From Halieaceae bacterium UBA4452 (GTDB lineage: Bacteria; Pseudomonadota; Gammaproteobacteria; Pseudomonadales; Halieaceae), in NCBI GenBank assembly GCA_002389505.1, contig DGPA01000045.1:1-54555 (forward strand): a stretch of 54,555 nt of DNA, in the 5' to 3' direction. The translations under genes were made by a program, and so were the position numbers. Shown here piece by piece: positions 8,779 to 18,547 of the stretch (position 1 is the stretch's first letter; each line of letters starts with the position of its first letter). The notes below the pieces were generated by a model, which saw only the letters and a list, made by a program, of their open reading frames with translations, did no database searches and was not told where the DNA came from.

Positions 8779-9301
8779 GCGCTTCCTCACGCTTTTCTAA
8801 ATCTTTAGATAGAGCCTTATTCAGCGCGACAAGGGCCTGCAACTGATCGTCTACGGTTTGCACCGCGGCCAGCGCCAGCGCCATAAGTTGTGCGCGCTCA
8901 TCGAGAGTTAAACCATCTGATGGCGTCTCGCTCGTTAAGACTTGATCCATGAGCGTGACAAAAGCCATACCGACATCGACTTCCCGTTGTGCCTGCTCAG
9001 CACCCTCTTTACGATGACGATCGAAATAGTCGCCAGCACGCTTATAGTCACCTGCCACTACTGCCTGAATACCGCGGTCAAAGTAATTGCTAGAACTCTC
9101 CGCCACCGCGTCGCAGTTGCAGGAACCACCGGGTTCGGGCAGGTTTAGTATGAGCTGAGGCTCCGATGCAGGGGGTGCCTCAGGCGGCTGCTCAGGCGTG
9201 CCGGCACATCCGGCAACGACTGTGGCCATGGCCAGTGGAAGAATAAAATGCGCAAATGTGTCGCGATGCACGGCTTGACTCATTATGGTTTTCAGGAGCA
9301 T
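8735..9301 (-). CDS. Putative lipoprotein of unknown function
   Basis: A 188-aa protein with a lipoprotein signal peptide (hydrophobic stretch ending in the lipobox VAGC), then a Pro/Glu-rich linker. A CNCDA motif follows, then a helical region with a TPR-like look (SNYFDRGIQAVVAGDYKRAG) and a Lys/Glu-rich coiled-coil C-terminus. I do not recognise the family. The combination of lipoprotein and helical repeat next to a sensor kinase recalls QseG/YfhG, but that is only a loose analogy. A start six codons later (MSQAVHRD) is equally possible because neither has a clear SD. It lies 30 bases downstream of lysS on the same strand and runs into the kinase gene tail-to-tail. Confidence 0.75.
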   Translation of the reverse strand: MLLKTIMSQAVHRDTFAHFILPLAMATVVAGCAGTPEQPPEAPPASEPQLILNLPEPGGSCNCDAVAESSSNYFDRGIQAVVAGDYKRAGDYFDRHRKEGAEQAQREVDVGMAFVTLMDQVLTSETPSDGLTLDERAQLMALALAAVQTVDDQLQALVALNKALSKDLEKREEALKRLRDLTLGQPES

Positions 9302-9331
9302 AGCATCGCTCGCACCTTGCCGCCAGACCGA

Positions 9332-10822
9332 TCACTCTGGGCGCATATGAGGGAACAGTAAGACATCTCTAATTGAAGCGGAATTAGTCAATAGCATGAC
9401 CAAACGATCTATTCCTATTCCCTCACCGGCGGTCGGGGGCATACCGTACTCGAGGGCGCGCACGTAGTCATGATCGTAATGCATAGCCTCCTCATCGCCC
9501 GCTTCTTTTTCTGCCGCCTGGGCTTGAAATCGCTCTGCCTGATCCTCTGCGTCATTGAGCTCGCTAAAGCCGTTCGCTATTTCTCTACCTCCAACAAAAA
9601 ACTCGAAGCGATCGGTAATAAAAGGGTCATTGTCGTTACGGCGCGCCAGTGGTGACACCTCAGTAGGGTAGGCGGTGACAAACGTGGGGTGTTCCAAGCG
9701 GTGCTCCGCGGTGGCTTCGAAAATTTCAATCTGAACCTTACCCAGTCCCCAACTTGACTTGACCTCAATGCCCATATCGTCGGCAACCCGCCTCGCGTTT
9801 TCTAGCGTCGCAATACTGCCTGGAGAAAGTTGTGGATTGTGCTTGAGTATTGCTTCCACCACGGTTAGTCGCTCGAAAGGCTGGCTAAAATCAAGGGTTA
9901 AATCACCATACTCGACGACGGAGCTCCCCAGTACATGCTCGGTGACATCCTTTAACATCGCTTCTGTTAGATTCATCGCGTCGCGGTAGTCCGCATAGGC
10001 CCAATAAAATTCAATCATAGTAAATTCAGGATTATGGCGGGTGGATAAACCCTCGTTACGAAAATTTCTGTTGATCTCATAGACCTTCTCAAAACCACCC
10101 ACAGTCAGTCTTTTCAAGTACAACTCCGGCGCAATACGAAGGTACATGTCCATCGACAGCGCATTATGGTGAGTGACAAATGGCTTGGCTGCGGCACCAC
10201 CCGGAATAGGGTGGAGCATGGGTGTTTCGACTTCCATGAATCCACGGTCATCGAGGAATCGCCGAATACGACTGACCACCGCAGAGCGCACCCGGAATAC
10301 TGCTCGGCTTTCAGGGTTAACAATAAGATCAACATACCGCTGTCGATAGCGCATCTCTTGATCAGCTAGACCATGGTATTTGTCCGGCAGCGGACGCAGG
10401 GCTTTAGTGAGTATTTGCACCTCTTCCATAGTGATATACAAATCACCTTTGCCGCTTTTATGTAAGGGTCCGCGCGCAGCGACAATATCGCCTAAATCCC
10501 AGCTTTTTATGTACTCCAGAGCGTCGGCATCTAAGCTCTTGCGATTGATGTACAGCTGTATCTCCGCCGTATCGTCCTGAATGAGCAAAAAAGCACCGCG
10601 ATTACGAATAAGCCTGCCTGCAACGGCAAACACCTCGCTGCGCTCCTCCAAAGCTTCTTTAGTTTCCTCACCGAAGGTGCTTTGTAATTCCCCAGCCTTC
10701 GCCGTGCGCCTGAAGTCACTCGGAAAAGCGTTGCCTCGCTCTCGCAAGCTCGCTAACTTAGCGCGCCGCTCTGCAATTAATTTATTCTCTTCTATGGGAA
10801 CGGATTTTTCCATATCGCTCAT
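9332..10822 (-). CDS. lysS: Lysyl-tRNA synthetase, class II
   Basis: Charges tRNA-Lys. The N-terminal OB-fold anticodon-binding domain (about 60-150) is followed by the class II catalytic core. Motif 1 is GFMEVETPMLHPIPGGA, motif 2 lies around FRNEGLSTRHNPEF, and motif 3 is GIGIDRLVMLL. The 496-aa length fits the family (505 in E. coli). The chosen ATG has GGAG six bases upstream. An in-frame TTG five codons earlier overlaps the prfB stop but lacks an SD. Directly downstream of prfB, as in E. coli. Confidence 0.97.
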   Translation of the reverse strand: MSDMEKSVPIEENKLIAERRAKLASLRERGNAFPSDFRRTAKAGELQSTFGEETKEALEERSEVFAVAGRLIRNRGAFLLIQDDTAEIQLYINRKSLDADALEYIKSWDLGDIVAARGPLHKSGKGDLYITMEEVQILTKALRPLPDKYHGLADQEMRYRQRYVDLIVNPESRAVFRVRSAVVSRIRRFLDDRGFMEVETPMLHPIPGGAAAKPFVTHHNALSMDMYLRIAPELYLKRLTVGGFEKVYEINRNFRNEGLSTRHNPEFTMIEFYWAYADYRDAMNLTEAMLKDVTEHVLGSSVVEYGDLTLDFSQPFERLTVVEAILKHNPQLSPGSIATLENARRVADDMGIEVKSSWGLGKVQIEIFEATAEHRLEHPTFVTAYPTEVSPLARRNDNDPFITDRFEFFVGGREIANGFSELNDAEDQAERFQAQAAEKEAGDEEAMHYDHDYVRALEYGMPPTAGEGIGIDRLVMLLTNSASIRDVLLFPHMRPE

Positions 10823-10833
10823 AAAGTTCTCCG

Positions 10834-11932
10834 TCAAAGCCCTTTTTTCAGCGAGGCTTCGATAAACATATCAAGGTTGCCGTCTAGAACGGCTTGCGTG
10901 TTACGGTTCTCAACATTGGTGCGCAAATCTTTGATGCGAGAATCATCGAGAACGTAGGATCGAATTTGGCTGCCCCAGCCAATATCCGCCTTGCTATCCT
11001 CCATCGCCTGCTTTTCAGCGTTGCGCTTGAGCATCTCCATTTCGTACAGCTTCGCCCGGAGTTGCTTCATGGCGTTGTCTTTATTTTGGTGCTGCGAGCG
11101 CTCTGTTTGACAACTCGACACAATCCCCGATGGTTCATGAGTGATGCGCACTGCCGAATCGGTGGTATTGACGTGTTGCCCACCTGCACCACTCGAGCGA
11201 TAGGTATCGATCCGCAGATCTGAAGGGTTAATGTCAATGTCGATATCATCATCAATTTCCGGCGAAACAAAAACGGAGGCGAATGAGGTATGGCGTCGAC
11301 CGCCACTGTCAAACGGTGACTTGCGCACCAGCCGATGCACACCCGTTTCAGTGCGTAACCAACCAAAGGCATAGTCACCTTCAAACAGCACTGTGGCACT
11401 TTTCAGGCCCGCCACTTCCCCCGCAGAGGCTTCAACAACCGTGGCTCTGAAACCTTTAGTTTCTCCCCAGCGCAAATACATCCGGAGCAACATTTCTGCC
11501 CAATCTTGAGCTTCTGTGCCGCCGGACCCTGCTTGTACATCTAAGTAAGCATTATTGGGATCCATTTCACCCGAGAACATACGCCGAAACTCAAGTCGCT
11601 CGAGTTGAGCGAGTAACTGATCAATATCTGACGCCACCTCATCGGCCGTCTCTTGATCGACTTCGGCAACCGCCATTGCCAACAGATCATCAGCATCACT
11701 GACCCCCAGGGCCAAATCGTCGATCGTCTGCACAATAGTCTCTAACGACGAGCGTTCCCGGCCTAGTGCCTGAGCACGCTCAGGATCTTCCCAAACGGCG
11801 GGCTCGGCGAGCTCTAGCTCTACCTCAGCCAGCCGATCTTTTTTATCGGCATAGTCAAAGATACCCCCTGAGCACATCGGTGCGGGCTCGGATGTCTTTC
11901 AGTGATTGGATCAAGGGATTAACTTCCAGCAT
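10834..11932 (-). CDS. prfB: Peptide chain release factor 2 (programmed +1 frameshift)
   Basis: Recognises UGA and UAA stop codons and triggers peptide release. The gene is read in two frames. Frame 0 starts at an ATG (11932) and encodes 25 residues to CTT, where an in-frame TGA stands. A +1 shift then continues with GAC-TAT-GCC for 340 residues. The total of 365 aa equals E. coli RF2. The tripeptide anticodon SPF (RKSPFDSGG) and the catalytic GGQ (GAGGQHVN) are both present. The in-frame TGA senses RF2 level: scarce RF2 favours shifting. It sits between recJ and lysS. Confidence 0.97.
11855..11869 (-). promoter_or_regulatory. prfB: prfB programmed +1 frameshift site
   Basis: Read on the minus strand, the element is AGGGGG, TAT, CTT, TGA, then C. 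The SD-like AGGGGG three bases before CTT, the slippery CTT and the poor TGA-C termination context match the canonical bacterial RF2 autoregulation signal exactly. Confidence 0.97.
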
Positions 11933-12007
11933 GGTGTCTCGTCTTTGTCTCAATGTCAGTGGCGCAGTCTAGCGGACCGGTTATCAAGGAGCCAGTTCTC
12001 GCAGGCA

Positions 12008-13735
12008 CTAGGTTTCAGGCCACAAGCTGTCAATCAACAATTGCAGACGGCGCTCGCCTCGATAATCATTAATATCGAGTTTGTAAACCGCGCCTATGGA
12101 TAGAACTGACTCATCGGGCCATTGATCCACATCGACATTGAAGGCAATCGCGTCAAAAACCATGGCGTGAGCCTCTAGCACCAGTTTTAAATGTTTTTCA
12201 CCGACAATACGCTGACTTCGCACGCGGAACACGCCGTCAAAAACAGGGACAGGAAAATGCTGCCCCCAGGGCCCGGCATTGGTTAGGACTTGGGCAACCT
12301 CTAGAGTCATCTCTGTCGCCTCGAGTTCGCCATCAGTCATGAGCGTCGACTCCGGGGCTTCGTTGTCAAGGGCTTGAGCCACTACTTTATCGAACGCCTG
12401 CGTAAATAAGGCCAAGTCTTTCGCGGCGATGGTCAATCCTGCTGCCATGGCATGGCCGCCGAACTTGGACACCAAGCCTGAATAACTGGTCGCGATACGA
12501 TCGAGTACGTCTCTGAGGTGCAAACCCTCAATGGAACGACCAGATCCCTTTAGCGTGTCATCACCGGCATCTGCAAAAACAATGGTGGGTCTGTGGTAGC
12601 GCTCGCGTAAACGCGATGCAAGAATGCCGACAACGCCTTGGTGAAATTTCGAATCGTACAGACAAAGCCCAAAGGGTAAGTCACTGACACCCAGCTCAAT
12701 TCCTTCGAGTTGAGCCATCGCCTCGGTTTGCATAGACGCCTCAATATCGCGTCGTTCCCGATTGAGATCGTGGAGCTTCTGCGCCAACGGCCGGGCCTCG
12801 ACACTACTCTTGGCCAACAGGCACTCGATACCGATCGACATGTCTTCCAAACGCCCAGCAGCGTTAAGACGCGGGCCTAGCACAAAACCCAAGTCAGTGG
12901 CGGTAATCGACGCCGCATCGCGACCAGCGACTTCCAGCAAGGCTTCGATGCCAGGACGAGCGCGCCCACTGCGCATTCGTGCCACCCCCGCTGCCACAAG
13001 GATTCGGTTATTTTTATCCAGGGGCACGACGTCGGCAACCGTACCCAGCGCTACCAGATCGAGCGTATCGGCTAAATTGGGGACTTCTCGACCCGTTTCT
13101 TCGAACCAACCTCGTTGTTTGAGTTCGGCCCGTAAGACAGTGAGCACATAAAACATGACGCCAACCCCAGCGAGCGCTTTACTGGGGAAACGGCAACCAA
13201 ACTGGTTGGGATTAACAATAGCGTCCGCAGGAGGCAAATCTTCTCCGGGTAAGTGGTGGTCGGTTACCACGACACTGATTCCTAATCCTTGGGCGGTGGC
13301 AACCCCAGCATAGCTGGCGATACCGTTATCTACCGTCACAATCAGATCAGGTTCGCGCTCTGCTGCCAGAGCAACAATTTCTGGCGACAAGCCGTAGCCA
13401 AACTCAAAGCGATTGGGAACCAGGTAAGACACTTCCTCTAAACCCATTTGCTGGAGTACCGACACCGCAAGCGCGGAGCTTGTTGCGCCGTCTGCGTCAA
13501 AATCACCAACAATGACTACCCGGGCTTCCCCCTCTATGGCATCAGCGAGTATCTCTGCGGCCTCTTGCACGCCTTTTAGGGCGGTCGGGGGAATTAATCC
13601 TTTCAGGGTTAGCTCTAACTCATGGGGAGAGCTGACACCTCTATTGGCATAGAGGCGCTTTAACAACGGGGGCAACGACGCCCCTCTTAACGCTGCACTC
13701 ATGTCACTCGATCGGTGTCGAATCGCCGCTCGCAT
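12008..13735 (-). CDS. recJ: Single-stranded-DNA-specific exonuclease RecJ
   Basis: 5'-3' exonuclease for recombination and mismatch repair. DHH-superfamily motifs are visible: GDFDADGATS, the VTVDNGI motif, VTDHHLPG, the LGPRLNAAGR motif and, in the DHHA1 region, KFGGHAMAAG. An OB-fold closes the C-terminus (YKLDINDYRGER then LLIDSLWP). The length is 575 aa (577 in E. coli). Its ATG overlaps the thrC stop (ATGA). In E. coli recJ follows dsbC directly; here thrC, hom and alaC lie in between. Confidence 0.97.
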   Translation of the reverse strand: MRAAIRHRSSDMSAALRGASLPPLLKRLYANRGVSSPHELELTLKGLIPPTALKGVQEAAEILADAIEGEARVVIVGDFDADGATSSALAVSVLQQMGLEEVSYLVPNRFEFGYGLSPEIVALAAEREPDLIVTVDNGIASYAGVATAQGLGISVVVTDHHLPGEDLPPADAIVNPNQFGCRFPSKALAGVGVMFYVLTVLRAELKQRGWFEETGREVPNLADTLDLVALGTVADVVPLDKNNRILVAAGVARMRSGRARPGIEALLEVAGRDAASITATDLGFVLGPRLNAAGRLEDMSIGIECLLAKSSVEARPLAQKLHDLNRERRDIEASMQTEAMAQLEGIELGVSDLPFGLCLYDSKFHQGVVGILASRLRERYHRPTIVFADAGDDTLKGSGRSIEGLHLRDVLDRIATSYSGLVSKFGGHAMAAGLTIAAKDLALFTQAFDKVVAQALDNEAPESTLMTDGELEATEMTLEVAQVLTNAGPWGQHFPVPVFDGVFRVRSQRIVGEKHLKLVLEAHAMVFDAIAFNVDVDQWPDESVLSIGAVYKLDINDYRGERRLQLLIDSLWPET

Positions 13736-15138
13736 CAGACGCTGACAGTCGTTGCTATATGCTGCTGCACACTGTCTAGGTCGTTAGCTAACACTGTAAA
13801 TCGCTCCGGCAGTGTCATTAGATCGCTGAGATGCGCCGGTAGTGCAGCAGTCGTAGCAACGCCACTACGAGCAATAGCATCTGGAAACTTAGCGGGGTGA
13901 GCGGTCGCCAACGTCACCATGGGAGTAGCCACATCGATGTTCGCCTTCACAGCCGCCCTGGTGCCAATGGCGCTATGGGGATCGAGCAAGTAACCCTTGT
14001 CTCGCCAGACTCTGACTATCTCCTCGCAGGTAGCGTCGTCAGACACTCGCTCACTAGCAAATAGTGGCTGTGCCTGTGCCATCGCTGAATTAGATAAACT
14101 GATAGACCCCGAGGAAAACTGCACCATAAGGTCAAATAGGGCGTCTCCATCCCGTCCATAAAGATCAAACAGCAGGCGTTCAAAATTAGAAGACACCGTA
14201 ATATCCATACTTGGCGTCATTGACTGTTCCAGCTGCTGGCGGGTGTATTGTCCAGTGGTTAACGCCCGGTGCAACACATCATTTTTATTGGTGGCAATGA
14301 CTAAACGGTCAATAGGCAAGCCCATACCTCTGGCCAGGTAACCGGCAAAAATATCGCCAAAGTTGCCTGTTGGCACCGAAAAGTTAACCGATCGATCAGG
14401 ACCACCTAGGGCGAGGGCCGCATAAAAATAATAGATAATTTGCGCCATAATTCGCGCCCAATTGATTGAATTGACCGCCACTAGCGAACGCCCTTCAGGT
14501 AAAAATGAGGGCTCGACAAAACTGGCTTTCACCATCGATTGGCAATCGTCAAAATTGCCCTCAATAGCAAGGTTATGAATATTATTGCCCATCACCGTGG
14601 TCATCTGTCGGCGCTGCACATCGGACACCCGCTTGTGGGGGTGTAAAATATAGATATCAATATTGCTGCAGCGACGACAGCCCTCAATGGCTGCCGATCC
14701 GGTATCTCCCGACGTCGCACCGAGAATGACGACGTTTTGATCGCGCTTTTTCAGAACGTAATCCAATAACCGGCCTAATAACTGCAGCGCGAAATCCTTA
14801 AACGCCAACGTGGGCCCATGAAACAGCTCCAATACCCATTGGTTATGATCGAGTTGTATTAGAGGCGCGACAGCTTCGTGTCTAAATACGCTGTAGGTGT
14901 CATCAATGAGAATTTTCAGATCGTGCTCTGGAATACTGCCATCAACAAAAGGTTTAAGGATCTCAAAGGCCAAGGCGTTATACGGCAAACCGCGCAGTGA
15001 TTTAATGTGCGCCTTATCAAATGTAGGCAGCACCTCTGGGACGTAGAGTCCACCATCTGAAGCTAAGCCGGCCAGCAGTACCTCCTCAAAGTTTAGTCGA
15101 GGCGCCCTACCCCGTGTACTGATGTAGCTAATAGCCAC
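13735..15138 (-). CDS. thrC: Threonine synthase
   Basis: PLP enzyme converting O-phosphohomoserine to threonine. The N-terminal family signature SDGGLYVPE, the PLP-binding lysine in LAFKDFALQ, the phosphate-binding GATSGDTGSAA and the later PTGNFGDIFAGY are present. At 467 aa it is the longer threonine synthase type, as in Pseudomonas. GTG start with GGAGG ten bases upstream, overlapping the end of hom by 11 bases. It shares an operon with hom, so the last steps of threonine synthesis are coexpressed, but the kinase thrB is not here. Confidence 0.97.
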   Translation of the reverse strand: MAISYISTRGRAPRLNFEEVLLAGLASDGGLYVPEVLPTFDKAHIKSLRGLPYNALAFEILKPFVDGSIPEHDLKILIDDTYSVFRHEAVAPLIQLDHNQWVLELFHGPTLAFKDFALQLLGRLLDYVLKKRDQNVVILGATSGDTGSAAIEGCRRCSNIDIYILHPHKRVSDVQRRQMTTVMGNNIHNLAIEGNFDDCQSMVKASFVEPSFLPEGRSLVAVNSINWARIMAQIIYYFYAALALGGPDRSVNFSVPTGNFGDIFAGYLARGMGLPIDRLVIATNKNDVLHRALTTGQYTRQQLEQSMTPSMDITVSSNFERLLFDLYGRDGDALFDLMVQFSSGSISLSNSAMAQAQPLFASERVSDDATCEEIVRVWRDKGYLLDPHSAIGTRAAVKANIDVATPMVTLATAHPAKFPDAIARSGVATTAALPAHLSDLMTLPERFTVLANDLDSVQQHIATTVSV

Positions 15139-16459
15139 CGCTCAATTCCCTCCCAAAGCTCTCTACACGCAAAGCAACGACATGCTCGCCGATAGCCTGT
15201 AATTTTTCTATTTCCCCCAAGGCTTTCTCAATGCGCGATCCCGCAGCGTGGTCAGTCAAAATGACAATCTGTACGTGCTCGACACCCGCCTCTGGTGGAT
15301 GCTGGATCAGTGACTCAATACTGATTCCTTGGGAACCCAGCAGGCGAGTAATCTCTGCCATGACCCCAGGTTTATCCGAGGCTAATAATCGCAGGTACCA
15401 AGCGCTGACGACGTCACCCTTACTAACACGCTCAATGTCAGTGAGAGCGGCCTGAAGAACACCCAAAGCGGGTATTGGACACCGTTGTCCACGGCCCAAT
15501 TCACGGCAGAGGTCAACGACATCACCCCACACTGCCGATGCCGTAGGCAATGACCCGGCACCAGGACCCACGAGCACCAATTCACCGACCGCGTCGGCTG
15601 ACACCATGATCGCATTCAATACACCATCGACATTAGCTATTTGCTTGTCACTGGGCACCAAAGTGGGGTGCACTCGAAGGTCAATTTTCTCGCCAACCCG
15701 TCGTGCAATACCCAAGTGCTTAATACGATAGCCCAACTCTGCAGCAAAGGTGAGATCGGCAGGTGCAATACCATCAATGCCTTCGGTGAACGGGCCCGTT
15801 ACATTGAGCGGCATACCAAAGGCGATGGAGGCGAGGATGATCAGTTTATGGGCCGCGTCGGTGCCATCAATATCAAAGGTAGGATCTGCCTCTGCATACC
15901 CTAGTGCCTGTGCCTCAGCCAATACATCATCAAACGTTCTATTGGCGCTTGCCATTTCGGTGAGGATAAAATTACCTGTGCCATTGATGATGCCAGCAAC
16001 ACTGTTGATCCTATTGCCCGCTAGCGATTCACGAAGCGTTTTGATAATGGGAATACCCCCGGCGACTGCAGCTTCAAAACGCAGCGCCACGCCTTTGCTT
16101 TCAGCCAAGGCAATCAGCGAGTTACCGTGCTCAGCCAGCAGGGCTTTGTTGGCGGTGACGACGTGCTTACCGTTTTTAATGGCAGTTTCCACCAGGGTCT
16201 TCGCCACCGTGGTGCCCCCGATTAACTCTACAACCACATCGATTTGAGGGTCCGTGGCCACGGCAAAAATATCCCTGCTAACGGTGAAAGCACTAGTATC
16301 ACAGTCTGGGTTATCACGACGGGCGCCTATGTGAGTGAGCGCAATGCCAGTCGCTGCTCGATCGCTAAGCAGCGATGAATGGCCTTGATAGATAGCCACC
16401 ACACCACTAGCTACCGTGCCCAACCCACAAAGACCAATACGAACTGAATCATTCGTCAT
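15128..16459 (-). CDS. hom: Homoserine dehydrogenase
   Basis: Reduces aspartate semialdehyde to homoserine. The Rossmann motif GLCGLGTVASG opens the protein. The catalytic region contains GIINGTGNFIL and ALGYAEADPTFDIDG. A C-terminal ACT domain (about 350-425, LASDKPGVMAEITRLL) suggests allosteric inhibition by threonine. This monofunctional form of 443 aa has no aspartokinase domain, in contrast to E. coli ThrA. It overlaps alaC by four bases (ATGA) upstream and thrC downstream. Confidence 0.97.
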   Translation of the reverse strand: MTNDSVRIGLCGLGTVASGVVAIYQGHSSLLSDRAATGIALTHIGARRDNPDCDTSAFTVSRDIFAVATDPQIDVVVELIGGTTVAKTLVETAIKNGKHVVTANKALLAEHGNSLIALAESKGVALRFEAAVAGGIPIIKTLRESLAGNRINSVAGIINGTGNFILTEMASANRTFDDVLAEAQALGYAEADPTFDIDGTDAAHKLIILASIAFGMPLNVTGPFTEGIDGIAPADLTFAAELGYRIKHLGIARRVGEKIDLRVHPTLVPSDKQIANVDGVLNAIMVSADAVGELVLVGPGAGSLPTASAVWGDVVDLCRELGRGQRCPIPALGVLQAALTDIERVSKGDVVSAWYLRLLASDKPGVMAEITRLLGSQGISIESLIQHPPEAGVEHVQIVILTDHAAGSRIEKALGEIEKLQAIGEHVVALRVESFGRELSGGY

Positions 16460-17673
16460 AGGGCGCCACTCATTACCGGCGCGCCGTCACGCAGCATTTT
16501 TTTGATGCCCCGAACAGCCTGACGGGTGCGATGTTCATTTTCGATAAGACCAAAGCGCACATAGCCCTCACCATACTCGCCGAAACCGACCCCAGGAGAG
16601 ACGGCAACCCCCGCTTCCTGTAAGAGCAATTTACTGAACTCTACCGACCCCAGATGCCGGAATGCTTCTGGAATCTGCGCCCAAACAAACATGGTCGCCT
16701 TGGGAGGCGTGATCGGCCATCCTGCTTCGTTTAGGCCGGCACACAACACATCACGTCGGCATTTGTACATCTCACAGATGTCAGTGACACATTGCTGCTC
16801 CCCTTCTAACGCGGCAATGGCCGCCACCTGTATAGGCGTAAAAACGCCATAGTCTAGATAGGATTTAATACGCGTGAGCGCGCCAATCAGCTCTTGATTA
16901 CCACAGCAAAAACCGACGCGCCAACCCGGCATATTGTAGCTTTTAGACAGGGTGTAAAACTCCACTGCCACATCTCGAGCGCCCTCGACCTGCAAAATAC
17001 TGGGTGCCCTATAACCATCGAAACATAAATCAGCATAGGCTAGATCGTGCACCACCCAAATACCAGATTCTTTTGCAACGGCAATCACTTTTTCAAAAAA
17101 ATCGAGTTCTACACAGTGACCCGTTGGGTTTGATGGGAAATTTAACACCAGCATTTTAGGTTTCGGATAGCTATTGCGAATGGCCTGCTCGAGTTCGTCA
17201 AAGAAAGTCTCTTCATCCACCATCGGGACATGGCGTATGTCCGCCCCCGAGATCACAAAGCCATAGGGATGAATTGGGTATGAGGGATTGGGAACTAAGA
17301 TGGAATCACCGGTGCTCGTCGTCGCCAACGCTAGGTGGGCCAGCCCTTCCTTAGAGCCCAGCGTTACAATAGCCTCCTTGGTGGGGTCTAGGGTGACGGC
17401 ATAGCGACGCTGGTACCAATCACAAATGGCTTTGCGTAACCGTGGAATGCCTTTTGACTGGGAGTAACGGTGGGTATCGTCGCGTTGGACGGTCTCGGTC
17501 AGTTTGTCAATAATATGCCGCGGCGTGGGTTGATCGGGATTGCCCATACCAAAGTCAATAATGTCTTCACCACGGGCTCTAGCGGCCGTCTTTAATTCGC
17601 CAATGATATTAAAAACATAGGGCGGCAAGCGCTCAATGCGTTGGAAATGGTGGTTCACGTCGTCAAACTCCAC
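16456..17673 (-). CDS. alaC: Alanine transaminase AlaC
   Basis: Class I/II PLP aminotransferase making alanine from pyruvate and glutamate. It follows E. coli AlaC closely along its length: PPYVFNIIGELK, IDFGMGNPD, SKEGLAHLALA, PSYPIHPYG, VVHDLAYADL and the PLP lysine in TLSKSYNMPGWRVG. Length 405 aa, GTG start. It lies between dsbC and hom, where Pseudomonas has no gene, and overlaps hom by four bases, so it is firmly inside the operon. A related specificity (for example diaminopimelate-type) cannot be excluded by sequence alone. Confidence 0.9.
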   Translation of the reverse strand: MEFDDVNHHFQRIERLPPYVFNIIGELKTAARARGEDIIDFGMGNPDQPTPRHIIDKLTETVQRDDTHRYSQSKGIPRLRKAICDWYQRRYAVTLDPTKEAIVTLGSKEGLAHLALATTSTGDSILVPNPSYPIHPYGFVISGADIRHVPMVDEETFFDELEQAIRNSYPKPKMLVLNFPSNPTGHCVELDFFEKVIAVAKESGIWVVHDLAYADLCFDGYRAPSILQVEGARDVAVEFYTLSKSYNMPGWRVGFCCGNQELIGALTRIKSYLDYGVFTPIQVAAIAALEGEQQCVTDICEMYKCRRDVLCAGLNEAGWPITPPKATMFVWAQIPEAFRHLGSVEFSKLLLQEAGVAVSPGVGFGEYGEGYVRFGLIENEHRTRQAVRGIKKMLRDGAPVMSGAL

Positions 17674-17709
17674 ACCAGGTACGCCTGAGCGTATCCCTAA
17701 GTCTTTGAA

Positions 17710-18513
17710 TTAGTTCAAGCCAAGCATTTGCGCTATGTCAGCAGCGGGACGGTACCCCGGTATCATCTGTCCACCGCTGGTAATAATAGCGGGAGTGCCA
17801 CGAACCCCCAAATCAACTCCCAGCTGGTATTGAGCGGCTATTGGTGCCTCTGCGCAGTCATCGACCGGTAGCACTGTGCCCGCTTTCAACTGAGTCAGGC
17901 TATCCTGCTGATTATCTGCACACCAGGCGGTAGCTAACTTCTTGGCCCCATCAGAATCAAGGCCAGCGCGGGGATAGGCCAGGTAGCGCACCTCAATGCC
18001 GCGATCATTCAAATCTTCAACTTCACGATGAAGCTTCTGGCAATAGAAGCAGGTCACATCGGTAAACACCGAGATGTAATCCCGAGTCTCGCCTTTTGGT
18101 GAAAATACAATCATCTGCGCCAGCTCGACATTATCCATAACGGCCTTGCGATCGATCTCGCGTTTTTGTTCCGCCAAGTTCACCAGCCCACCCCCACGGA
18201 TGGCATACAGGTCGCCCACTACAAAATGGCCCCCCGACTCTGTCGCGTAAACCATCATCCCGTTACTGAGCGTTACCTCGAGTAATCCATCGGCCTCAGT
18301 TTTTTCAACCGCGGCAACGCCGACAGGATTACCTGTACCGCCGCTCAAAGCCTTAGACAGGCGGTCCTCAAGGGCTTGATAGGGATTTACCCCATCGTCG
18401 TCCGCACGCGCTGCTACCGCCGCGGAAAGTAGCACGATCATGGCTACGCAGACGATCTGTGTGGGTACAACGGCGTGCAGCCACCGTCGTGAAAATCGGT
18501 TTTTTCGTTTCAT
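17710..18513 (-). CDS. dsbC: Thiol:disulfide interchange protein DsbC
   Basis: Periplasmic disulfide isomerase. An N-terminal signal peptide (KRKNRFSRRW then a hydrophobic stretch ending AARA), the dimerization domain (DGLLEVTLSNGMMVYATESG), and a thioredoxin-like domain with the active site CFYC (CGYC in E. coli). The cis-proline loop is RGTPAI. Length 267 aa, some 30 more than E. coli because of a longer N-terminus. Strong SD GGAGG six bases before the ATG. It sits between xerD and alaC. Confidence 0.95.
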   Translation of the reverse strand: MKRKNRFSRRWLHAVVPTQIVCVAMIVLLSAAVAARADDDGVNPYQALEDRLSKALSGGTGNPVGVAAVEKTEADGLLEVTLSNGMMVYATESGGHFVVGDLYAIRGGGLVNLAEQKREIDRKAVMDNVELAQMIVFSPKGETRDYISVFTDVTCFYCQKLHREVEDLNDRGIEVRYLAYPRAGLDSDGAKKLATAWCADNQQDSLTQLKAGTVLPVDDCAEAPIAAQYQLGVDLGVRGTPAIITSGGQMIPGYRPAADIAQMLGLN

Positions 18514-18547
18514 AGATTACCTCCGTCACCTCTCAGCGTAGTTTACC

